A program made the position numbers and the translations under genes. A stretch of 64,000 nt of DNA from Novosphingobium chloroacetimidivorans. GTDB lineage: Bacteria > Pseudomonadota > Alphaproteobacteria > Sphingomonadales > Sphingomonadaceae. Below, one piece after another: positions 7,451-15,039 of this stretch. Numbering within the stretch: the first letter of the stretch is position 1; every line of letters begins with the position of its first letter. The notes under the pieces were generated by a model, which was given only the letters and a program-made list of their open reading frames with translations, was not told the origin of the DNA and ran no database searches. The stretch spans positions 186,001 through 250,000 of the forward strand of contig NZ_JACHLR010000003.1 of the NCBI RefSeq assembly GCF_014204535.1, read 5' to 3'.

Positions 7451-8625
7451 CCCTGCCGCCGCACCCCGGCGTGCCGCCTGGCATGGCAACGCTGGCGGAC
7501 TACGAGGCAGCGGCGCGGGCACATCTGGAACCCGAGATCTGGCGCCACATCCAGGAAGGCTCAGGCGCCGAACGCAGCCTGGCGGAGAACCGCGCGTCCT
7601 TCGCGCGCTGGGGCTTCCTCCCGCGCGCACTGGCGGACTTGCGCGGGGGCAGCACCGAACTTTCGCTGTTCGGGCGCCGCCATGCCGCGCCCCTGCTACT
7701 CGCGCCGATGGCATACCAGCGCCTCGCTCACCCCGAGGGGGAACTTGCGGTCGTGCGTGCCGCGACCGCGCTGGAGACCGGCATGGTGGTCAGCACGCTG
7801 GCGAGCGTGACCATCGAAGAGATCGCGGCCGCCGGTCGCGATGCGGCCGCTGCGCTCGACAGACCTGTGCCGCCACTGTGGTTTCAGCTCTACCTGCAGC
7901 CCGATCGCCAGGACTCGCTGGCGCTGGTCCGGCGGGCGGAAGCGGCGGGCTACGAGGCGATCGTGCTGACCGTCGATGCGGCGATCAAGCCTGCGGGCCT
8001 GACGCTGCCAGCCGAAGTGGACGCCGTGAACCTTGCCGGCATGCGGCGGATCCGACAGACCGCGACGCCAGGGACGAGCGGCATCATCCTCGGCACAGCC
8101 CTTGCCGATGCCGCGCCGCGCTGGGCCGATTTGGAATGGCTACGCAGCGAAACCCGCCTGCCGGTGCTCTTGAAGGGGATGCTGCTGGGCGAGGATGCGG
8201 CGCGCGCGGTGGACCTTGGCGCCGACGGGCTGATCGTCTCCAACCATGGCGGGCGCGTGCTCGACGGCTTGCCCAGCGCGCTCGATATGCTGGACGCCGT
8301 CTCGGCAGCGACCGGCGGGCGCGTTCCGCTGCTGATGGACGGCGGCGTGCGCACCGGCTCCGACGTGGTCAAGGCGCTCGCGCTGGGTGCCTCGGCCGTG
8401 CTGGTCGGCCGCCCGCAGATGCATGCCCTGGCGGTGGCTGGCATGGCGGGCGTCGCCCATGCCATCCACATGCTGCGAACGGAGCTGGAGGCGACGATGG
8501 CGCAGCTGGGTTGCGCTCGGTTGGATGCGATTGGCCCCGACCGGCTGTGGCGCTTCGAGCAGCACGCTCGTCAGGCCATGCTTTCTCCTGACCGGCCTGA
8601 CGTAACTTGGCCTGACCTGACCTAG
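7447..8625 (+). CDS. FMN-dependent alpha-hydroxy-acid oxidase/dehydrogenase
   Basis: This 392-residue protein belongs to the LldD/glycolate oxidase family, which oxidises L-2-hydroxy acids with FMN. Visible features are an N-terminal DYEAAARAHLEPEIWRHI helix, LLAPMAYQRL, the Gln/Tyr flavin region WFQLYLQ, SNHGGRVLDG (about 265-274, with catalytic His 267 and Arg) and MDGGVRTGSDV (phosphate-binding, about 297). The GTG at 7447 overlaps the piuC stop as GTGA and is preferred; GTG 7435 and ATG 7483 are alternatives. A link with PiuC suggests a role in iron stress or in handling a hydroxy-acid ligand such as a siderophore fragment, but this is only contextual. There is no membrane segment. Confidence 0.87.
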   Translation: MTLPPHPGVPPGMATLADYEAAARAHLEPEIWRHIQEGSGAERSLAENRASFARWGFLPRALADLRGGSTELSLFGRRHAAPLLLAPMAYQRLAHPEGELAVVRAATALETGMVVSTLASVTIEEIAAAGRDAAAALDRPVPPLWFQLYLQPDRQDSLALVRRAEAAGYEAIVLTVDAAIKPAGLTLPAEVDAVNLAGMRRIRQTATPGTSGIILGTALADAAPRWADLEWLRSETRLPVLLKGMLLGEDAARAVDLGADGLIVSNHGGRVLDGLPSALDMLDAVSAATGGRVPLLMDGGVRTGSDVVKALALGASAVLVGRPQMHALAVAGMAGVAHAIHMLRTELEATMAQLGCARLDAIGPDRLWRFEQHARQAMLSPDRPDVTWPDLT

Positions 8626-8665
8626 CGTGAATGACCTGACCGCTCACCGCTACCTGACCCACACC

Positions 8666-8755
8666 CGTCGCCCCCGCGCAGGCGGGGGCCCCGCTTGTTC
8701 CTTATCAGGTGGCGCTTGCCCATGAAGCGGGGCCCCCGCCTGCGCGGGGGCGACG
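8666..8755. repeat. Perfect 31-bp inverted repeat (intergenic palindrome)
   Basis: The arms 8666-8696 and 8725-8755 are exact reverse complements around a 28-nt loop. Each arm itself contains a CCCCCGC/GCGGGGG palindrome. The element lies between two convergent genes and could fold into a very stable hairpin, so it may end transcription from both sides. It resembles the REP-like intergenic elements of sphingomonads. Confidence 0.9.
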
Positions 8756-8831
8756 ACGGGTTATGCTGGCTGTTTGGTTTGGTTTGATTTTGGTCCCAGG
8801 TGCCGGGTGCTGCGTTCTCGACCCAGCACAA

Positions 8832-9698
8832 TCACCCCGCATCGACCAACCGCTTCACCTTGGCCAGATAGTCGATGTGCGCATCGATGTCGTCACCCAG
8901 CCCTTTGTTCATCGACGGTGCCGTCCCATGCGTGCCGCCTGCGTCGCGCCAGCGCTTGAGGTGGTCGGCGGCCTCCTGCGCATCTCGGGCGAAGATCGCC
9001 AGGAGATCGCGGCCGAAGCTGTCCTCATCGCGCCCGGCCTCGTGCAAGTGATGGCGCACCCGGTTCCAGGCGTCCACCGCGCCCTCCCCGGGCGCTGCGA
9101 AGACGAAGCCATCACCGATGCACGCGCCACGCTCGTAGGCGGGTTCCGAGTGCCCGCCGAGCCAGAGCGGGATGGCGCGGCGGGGACGCGGGTTGATGCC
9201 GGCACGATCGATGCGGTCGAATCGGCCGTGAAAGTCCACCAGCGGCGTCGTCCAGAGCTGGCGCAGCAGGTCCACCTGCTCCTCGATCCGCCTGGCGCGG
9301 GTCTTGAAGTCCTGGCCGAGCGCCTCGTATTCCACGTAGTTCCAGCCAATACCCACCCCCAGCCGCAGCCGCTCGCCCGAGAACAAGTCTACGTCGGCAG
9401 CCTGCTGCGCCACCAGCGCCGTCTGCCGCTGCGGCAGGACCAGCACGCCGGTCACGAACTCGAGGCTGGTGGTGATCGCCGCGGCGAAGCTGAACAGCGT
9501 GAAGGGATCGTGGAAGGTATCCTCGTCGGTGTAGGGCCCGGTCAGCTTGGGATCGCGCCCGTCGTGGGGACACTTCACCACATGATCGTAGGCCATCATG
9601 TGCGCGAACCCGAGGTCTTCGGCCGCGGCGCAGAACTTGCGGATCGCCTGGGGATCGCCGGCGACTTCGGTGGTGGGATAGGCGGCGCCGATCTTCAT
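8832..9698 (-). CDS. LLM-class F420/FMN-dependent oxidoreductase
   Basis: This 288-residue luciferase-like monooxygenase-fold protein resembles the TIGR03619 F420-dependent group. It starts MKIGAAYPT, followed by the typical VTGVLVLPQRQTALVAQQAADVD core (about 82-104), GERLRLGVGIGWNYVEYEALG (about 108-128) and LWLGGHSEPA (about 178-187). The substrate is unknown. It is the second gene of a two-gene minus-strand unit, 16 nt after the EthD-domain gene, with GGAGAG before the ATG. That pairing suggests oxidation or reduction of a small aromatic or cyclic compound. Confidence 0.85.
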   Translation of the reverse strand: MKIGAAYPTTEVAGDPQAIRKFCAAAEDLGFAHMMAYDHVVKCPHDGRDPKLTGPYTDEDTFHDPFTLFSFAAAITTSLEFVTGVLVLPQRQTALVAQQAADVDLFSGERLRLGVGIGWNYVEYEALGQDFKTRARRIEEQVDLLRQLWTTPLVDFHGRFDRIDRAGINPRPRRAIPLWLGGHSEPAYERGACIGDGFVFAAPGEGAVDAWNRVRHHLHEAGRDEDSFGRDLLAIFARDAQEAADHLKRWRDAGGTHGTAPSMNKGLGDDIDAHIDYLAKVKRLVDAG

Positions 9699-9714
9699 GG
9701 GTCTGGCTCTCCGA

Positions 9715-10122
9715 TCAGGATTTCAGCGCGGCGCGCACCGCGTCGAGGTCTGTATCGTGCTCGACGACCGTCAGGATGCGGAACGACGCGCGATCGAACA
9801 GCTGCTCCTCGTCGGCGACGATCTCGGCCGGCATCGGCGAACTGGTGAGATAGGCCAGGGTTTGCCGGAACGTCGCCTCGTCATCGAACCACAACTCGGT
9901 GATAACGTCGTAGGGCAACTCGCCGGGCTCGCCGGTTTCGGGATGCGGATGCGCATCGAGGTAGCGGCGCACGTAGCGCGCGAGCATGCCTGATGACTGG
10001 GCCGCGAGCGGTGCGTGGTGGTTCTCGTAGTACTCGCGGAAAGCCTCCACCGACATGCCGGGCTTGCGCTTCATCGGCAGCAGGATCTTGTAGGTCGTCG
10101 CGGCGCGATCGTCCGGGTTCAT
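9715..10122 (-). CDS. EthD-domain protein
   Basis: This 135-residue dimeric alpha/beta-barrel protein is of the EthD type. The family-typical KILLPMKRKPGMSVEAFREY (15-34) is followed by YENHHAPLA, which holds the conserved H-P. EthD proteins accompany degradative oxygenases and often have no proven reaction. AGAGGAG lies upstream of the ATG. It leads the unit with the LLM oxidoreductase, so it may assist that enzyme's substrate turnover. Confidence 0.82.
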   Translation of the reverse strand: MNPDDRAATTYKILLPMKRKPGMSVEAFREYYENHHAPLAAQSSGMLARYVRRYLDAHPHPETGEPGELPYDVITELWFDDEATFRQTLAYLTSSPMPAEIVADEEQLFDRASFRILTVVEHDTDLDAVRAALKS

Positions 10123-10289
10123 CGGGCTGGCTCCTCTCGCTCGTCTTTGCAGGCAGCATAGCGCGGCGGCAGAGGATAACCACGATCCGGCGCGAAGGAC
10201 GAGCAGGCGCGGGACTGGATCGGACCGACGCCGCAGGCTAGACCCAGTGCCAAGTCGTCAAGAACCTCGTGTGTGGAGCACCTTAAAAC

Positions 10290-12971
10290 ATGCGTTCAGC
10301 CATTCGCTCGTTTGCTACCGCTTCTGCCGTGATCGCCCTGGCGGTGTCGCTGCCCGCCCTTGCCGCTCCTGCGAGTGCCCCCGCGTCGACGCCCGTCGCG
10401 CTGCCCGAGACGGTCCCGAGCGACCTGCCGCGCACCGCCCGTCCGACGCACTACCGCATCGAAGTGACCCCCGACGCCAAGGCATTGACCTTCAACGGCA
10501 AGGTCGGCGTCGACCTGGTCGTGTTCACGGCGACCGACGCCCTGACGCTGCATGGAAACGGCCTCAAGATCGCATCGGCGCAGCTTGTCGCCAAGGACGG
10601 CAAGGCGACGCCGCTTACCGCCTCCGCCGACGAGAAGGCGCAGACGCTGCGCTTCGCCGCGCCTGCCCAGATCAAGCCGGGCACCTACCGCCTCGACATC
10701 GCCTATACCGGCACCATCGGCACGCAGCCGTCGGGCCTGTTCGCGCTCGACTACCCCGACAAGCGCACCGGCAAGGACACGCGCGCGCTGTTTACCCAGT
10801 TCGAGGCGCCCGATGCGCGCCGCTTCGTCCCCAGCTTCGACGAGCCCAGCTACAAGGCGACGTTCGACCTTTCGGCCGTAGTCCCCGCCAGCCAGATGGC
10901 ATTGAGCAACATGCCCGTCGCGCGCGAGGAAAAGCTTGCCGGCAACCTCAAGCGCGTGACCTTCGCCACCACCCCGAAGATGAGCTCGTACCTGCTGTTC
11001 TTCGGCCTGGGTGATTTCGAGCGCTCGGCCAAGATGGCGGCGGACGGCGTGGAAGTCGGCATCGTCTCGCCCGCCGGCAGCGGCGCGCAGGCGGATTATG
11101 CGCGCGATGGCCTGGCGCAGATCCTGCCGTGGTTCGACGACTACTTCGGCGTCAAGTTCCCGCTGCCCAAGCTCGACAACATCGCCGCGCCGGGCAGCTC
11201 GCAGTTCTTCGGGGCGATGGAGAACTGGGGCGCGATCATGACCTTCGAGCGCATCCTGCTGCTCGATCCCGCGACCACCAGCCCCGATGGCATACAGGAC
11301 ATATACAGCACCCAGGCGCACGAAACCGCGCACCAGTGGTTCGGCGACCTGGTGACGATGGCCTGGTGGGACGACATCTGGCTTAACGAAGGCTTCGCCA
11401 GCTGGGCGGCGGACAAGATCACCGATCACTTCCACCCCGAATGGAACTATCGCCTGAACGCTGTGGACGGACGCGAGGCGGCGATGTCGCTCGACGCGTT
11501 GCCGACCACGCACCCGATCGTGCAGACGATCCGCACGGTCTCGGAAATGGAGCAGGCCTTCGACGCGATCACGTACCAGAAGGGTCAGGCGACGATCGCC
11601 ATGCTCGAGGACTATGCCGGCGCCGACACCTGGCGGGCGGGCATCCGCGCCTACATGGCGAAGCACGCCTACGCCAACACGCAGAGCAAGGACCTGTGGG
11701 CCGCCATCGAAGGTGCGGGCGGCAAGGACGTGAACCGGATCGCCGAGGCGTTCACGCGCACACCCGGAGTGCCGCTGCTGCGCGTCAGTTCCATCACCTG
11801 CCAGGGCGGCCAGTCCCGGCTGAGCCTGACGCAGGACGCCTTCTCGCTCGATCCCGCCAGCCGTGGCGGCACGAAGCCGGTCTGGCCGTTGCCGCTGCTC
11901 GTGCGCGTCGGCGAGACAGCGCCTGCGCGTCACCTGATGACCGGCAAGACCGACAACGTCGTGCTGCCGGGCTGCGGGCCGGTGCTGGTGAACAGCGGGC
12001 AGCTGGGATACTACCGTACGCTCTACGACGCGGCCTCGTTGCAGAAGCTGGTCGCGAGTTTCGGCAAGCTCGCCCCGATCGACCAGTATGGTCTGGTCCG
12101 GGACAACCTCTCGCTCTCGATGGCAGGCTACCAGGACATGGCCGCCGGCCTGTCGCTGCTGTCCGCGGTGCCTGCGAGCGCGGATGCCACGCTGACGGGC
12201 AACGCGGTCGGCTTGTGGCAGGCCGTCTACGACCTGCTCGAGAAGGGCGAGGCCCAGCAGCAGCTCGGCGCGCTGATCTCACGCACATGGTCGCCGCGCT
12301 TGCAGAAGCTCGGCTTCGATCCTGTCGCGGGCGAGCCCCTCACCGACACCAAGCTGCGCGCGCAACTGATCGGGACTCTCGGTGCCGCGGGCGACGCCGC
12401 GGTGGTCGCAGAGGCCCGGCGCAGGTTGCAGGGCCTCGCCACCAATCCGGCCGCTCTCAACGGACCGCTCAAGCGCACCTGGCTTGATGTCGCCGCCACC
12501 AACGCGACGCCATCGGACTGGGAACTCCTGCGCCAACAGGCAGCCAAGGCCACCGGCGTCGTCGATCGGCAGCTGTACTACAGCAGCCTCGGCGCGGCGC
12601 GAGACGATGCACTGGCAGCCAAAACCCTGGACCTCGCGATCTCGGGCACGCCCGATGCGACCAGCGGCTCGCAGATGATCACGTCGGTCTCCCGTGCGCA
12701 TCCGGAGCAGGCGTTCGACTTCGTGCGTGCGCACCAGGCGCAGATCGACAAGCTGGTCGAGCATGCCGGGCGCCCGCGCTTCATCTCGCGCCTGGTGGCG
12801 GCGAGCACCGACCCGACCATGGTCGACAAGCTTCAGGCCTATGCCGCCGCTCTGCCCGCCGACGAGGCCAAGCCGATCATCCAGGCGCAAACCGGCCTGA
12901 AGCAGCGCCTGGCCAATCGCCCGACGCAGCGCGCGCAGCTTGCCGCCTGGCTCAAGACACAGGCGAGGTAA
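10290..12971 (+). CDS. Secreted M1-family zinc aminopeptidase
   Basis: This 893-residue aminopeptidase releases N-terminal residues from peptides, probably in the periplasm. A signal peptide covers about residues 1-26 (cleavage near LAAPA). The N-terminal beta domain is followed by the substrate-binding GAMEN motif (about 308-312), HETAHQWFGD (HExxH at about 343-347) and the third zinc ligand in NEGFASW (about 366). The catalytic Tyr region follows, and an ERAP1-like helical C-terminal domain runs to the end. It stands alone between a divergent EthD gene and a convergent lactamase gene, whose stop is 5 nt away. The enzyme class is sure; peptide scavenging is inferred from export. Confidence 0.94.
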   Translation: MRSAIRSFATASAVIALAVSLPALAAPASAPASTPVALPETVPSDLPRTARPTHYRIEVTPDAKALTFNGKVGVDLVVFTATDALTLHGNGLKIASAQLVAKDGKATPLTASADEKAQTLRFAAPAQIKPGTYRLDIAYTGTIGTQPSGLFALDYPDKRTGKDTRALFTQFEAPDARRFVPSFDEPSYKATFDLSAVVPASQMALSNMPVAREEKLAGNLKRVTFATTPKMSSYLLFFGLGDFERSAKMAADGVEVGIVSPAGSGAQADYARDGLAQILPWFDDYFGVKFPLPKLDNIAAPGSSQFFGAMENWGAIMTFERILLLDPATTSPDGIQDIYSTQAHETAHQWFGDLVTMAWWDDIWLNEGFASWAADKITDHFHPEWNYRLNAVDGREAAMSLDALPTTHPIVQTIRTVSEMEQAFDAITYQKGQATIAMLEDYAGADTWRAGIRAYMAKHAYANTQSKDLWAAIEGAGGKDVNRIAEAFTRTPGVPLLRVSSITCQGGQSRLSLTQDAFSLDPASRGGTKPVWPLPLLVRVGETAPARHLMTGKTDNVVLPGCGPVLVNSGQLGYYRTLYDAASLQKLVASFGKLAPIDQYGLVRDNLSLSMAGYQDMAAGLSLLSAVPASADATLTGNAVGLWQAVYDLLEKGEAQQQLGALISRTWSPRLQKLGFDPVAGEPLTDTKLRAQLIGTLGAAGDAAVVAEARRRLQGLATNPAALNGPLKRTWLDVAATNATPSDWELLRQQAAKATGVVDRQLYYSSLGAARDDALAAKTLDLAISGTPDATSGSQMITSVSRAHPEQAFDFVRAHQAQIDKLVEHAGRPRFISRLVAASTDPTMVDKLQAYAAALPADEAKPIIQAQTGLKQRLANRPTQRAQLAAWLKTQAR

Positions 12972-12976
12972 GGCGC

Positions 12977-13867
12977 CTAGCGGGCGGCTTCGTCACGCAG
13001 GCGCTTGTCGAGCAGCGCCTCGAAGCGGTCCGCGTAGGCCTTGCACGAGGCGGGGTCGCGGAAGGGGTTGGGCCGTGCTCCGGCCCGCACGGCGGCAAGC
13101 TTGCGGTCACCCCCGGACTGGTCGGGGTGCGGGGTCAGGAGGATATCGCAGGGCAGCTTGCGGAAGCGGGCAAAGGTGCCCCGGAACATCGCCACGCGCT
13201 CGGGATGGTCGGCAAAGCGCCAGCCATCGGCGGCTGCCGGGTTGAGGCTCGAGGCAAACAGCACGGTGGCGCAGGCCTTGCCTTCGCAGCTTTGCCACTG
13301 CCAGCTCATGCTGCCGCTGGTGTGCCCGGGCGAAGCCACTGCGGTGACCGTCACGTTGCCCAGGCGGATGCGCTCGCCGTCGCGAACGGCACGCACTTTG
13401 GTGACAGCTGGAAAAGGTTCGAGCACCGCCGCCTGCGGATCTGCCGGATCGTGACCGCCGTTTTTCAGCACCACCGATGCGCGAGCGCTCGCCAGCACGG
13501 TCGCGCCACTGTCACGGGCCAGCGCGGCGATGCCGGCGGCATGGTCCCAGTGCGGCTCGGTCGAAAGGATCAGCTTCACGTCGCGGATCGAAAAGCCCAG
13601 CTTGCGCAAGTTCGCTTCCACCACCGGCACCCCCTGCGGAACGCCGCCGTCGACCAAGATCAACCCGGCGTCGGTGCGTATGACCGCCACGGATAGTCCG
13701 CCGAAGCCGACGGAGAACGTGTTGCCGAACACACGCACCGGTGTTTCGGGCGCGAGCCAACGCTGTGCGTACTCAGGCGATATCGGGCGCAACAAGGGGT
13801 CGTCCGCAGGTGCCGCCGCCAGGCTCATCATAGCCACACTGATGGCTGCTGCCCATTTCGTCATCAT
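12977..13867 (-). CDS. Subclass B3 metallo-beta-lactamase with ExHxDH motif
   Basis: This 296-residue secreted zinc hydrolase probably opens beta-lactams. The ATG at 13867 is chosen because GGGAGG lies upstream and a signal peptide follows (MMTKWAAAISVAMMSLAAAP). The metal site reads STEPHWDHAAG (E104, H106, D108, H109), SPGHTSGS (H182) and LLTPHPDQ (H247). The order and spacing are those of B3 enzymes, but the usual first His is Glu, as in the B3-E variants reported from sphingomonads (SIE-1 of Sphingobium indicum). ASSLNP replaces the typical DSLxxP loop. The neighbour is an AmpR-type regulator transcribed divergently. A different MBL-fold activity is possible, but the neighbour favours a lactamase. 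Confidence 0.88.
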   Translation of the reverse strand: MMTKWAAAISVAMMSLAAAPADDPLLRPISPEYAQRWLAPETPVRVFGNTFSVGFGGLSVAVIRTDAGLILVDGGVPQGVPVVEANLRKLGFSIRDVKLILSTEPHWDHAAGIAALARDSGATVLASARASVVLKNGGHDPADPQAAVLEPFPAVTKVRAVRDGERIRLGNVTVTAVASPGHTSGSMSWQWQSCEGKACATVLFASSLNPAAADGWRFADHPERVAMFRGTFARFRKLPCDILLTPHPDQSGGDRKLAAVRAGARPNPFRDPASCKAYADRFEALLDKRLRDEAAR

Positions 13868-13943
13868 GCTCGTGCCTCCCTCGACTTGGATGATGAGACA
13901 GTGGCCGTACTTCTGGTCACGCACAAAGCAGGGTTTCTCGACA

Positions 13944-13968
13944 GAGCCATGAGTCCAACTTATGGCTC
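13944..13968. promoter_or_regulatory. T-N11-A LysR-type operator between lactamase and ampR
   Basis: GAGCCAT (13944-13950) and ATGGCTC (13962-13968) are perfect 7-bp arms separated by 11 nt, giving the T-N11-A form that LysR-family regulators bind. The site ends 6 nt before the ampR ATG and is centred about 89 bp from the lactamase ATG. That fits autorepression of ampR plus activation of the lactamase gene. Confidence 0.75.
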
Positions 13969-13974
13969 GCAAGC

Positions 13975-14925
13975 ATGGACCGCGCGCAGATCCCGCTCAA
14001 TGCCCTGCGCGCGTTCGAGGCGGCGGCGCGGCACCTGTCGTTCACCCGCGCGGCGGTGGAGCTCTGCGTCAGCCAGGGCGCGGTCAGCCAGCAGGTCGCC
14101 GCCCTCGAGGCCAGGCTGGGAACGCCGCTGTTCCGTCGCCTGCCGCGCGGCCTCGCGCTGACCGACGAAGGCCAGGCCTTGTTCCCGGTCATGGCCGACA
14201 CGCTCGACAGAGTGGGAGACCTGCTCGAACGAATCGCAGCGGGCCACCCGCGCGACGTGCTTTCGCTCGGCGTGGTCGGCACCTTCGCCAGCGGATGGCT
14301 GCTGGAGCGGCTGCCGGACTTTACCCGCGCCTGCCCGCAAGTGGACTTGCGCCTGTCCACCAACAACAACCGCGTCGACATCGCCGGGGAGGGCCTGGAC
14401 ATGGCAATCCGCTTCGGCGGGGGCGCCTGGCACGGCACGCACGCCATTCGCATACTCGACGCGCCGCTGACCCCGCTGTGCACGCCCGAGATCGCGCAGA
14501 GGCTTTCCGATCCGGCGATGCTCGGCCGCGAAACGCTGCTACGATCCTACCGCAGTGACGAGTGGCCGACCTGGTTCGCGCAAGCCGGTACACCCTGCCC
14601 CGCCCTGCGCGGGCCGATGTTCGACAGCTCGGTGCCGATGGTCGATGCGGCGCGGCACGGACTGGGCGTCGCGCTGGCTCCCGCCGTCATGTTCACCGGC
14701 GATTTGCGCGCTGGACGGCTTGTCGCGCCTTTCGCCACGCGGATCGATGCCGGGAGCTATTGGCTCACCCGGCTGCAATCGCGAACCGACACGCCGGCCA
14801 TGGTGTGCTTCCGGACCTGGCTGCTGAACACTGTCGGCGAAGGCGGCCCCATCGACCGGAACATGGCGCAAAGCTTTGCGCCGCCTTGCGCAACACCCGC
14901 GAGTGCCGGCGCTACCTCTTCTTAA
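13975..14925 (+). CDS. ampR: LysR-family regulator, AmpR type
   Basis: This 316-residue DNA-binding protein probably senses cell-wall fragments and controls beta-lactamase expression. The N-terminal helix-turn-helix reads IPLNALRAFEAAARHLSFTR then ELCVSQGAVSQQVAALE (to about 52). The effector domain contains GTFASGWLLERL, LSTNNNRVDIAGEGLDMAIR and SYRSDEWPTWF. I recognise these as close to enterobacterial and Pseudomonas AmpR (same spacing, including the NNRVDIA and SYRxDEWP blocks). The C-terminus has a short Ala/Ser-rich tail beyond the usual end. It is divergent from a B3 lactamase across a 107-bp region with a T-N11-A palindrome. GcvA-type regulators are the nearest alternative. Confidence 0.88.
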   Translation: MDRAQIPLNALRAFEAAARHLSFTRAAVELCVSQGAVSQQVAALEARLGTPLFRRLPRGLALTDEGQALFPVMADTLDRVGDLLERIAAGHPRDVLSLGVVGTFASGWLLERLPDFTRACPQVDLRLSTNNNRVDIAGEGLDMAIRFGGGAWHGTHAIRILDAPLTPLCTPEIAQRLSDPAMLGRETLLRSYRSDEWPTWFAQAGTPCPALRGPMFDSSVPMVDAARHGLGVALAPAVMFTGDLRAGRLVAPFATRIDAGSYWLTRLQSRTDTPAMVCFRTWLLNTVGEGGPIDRNMAQSFAPPCATPASAGATSS

Positions 14926-15039
14926 GTCTCTGCACGTTAAGGACCTTTCGCAAGGACGCGCCAGGTCGCACCTGTTTGTCACGGCTTCGCGGTCCGGGGC
15001 AGTGAGATGAATCGTATCGAAGTAGGGGCTGAGTGACGC

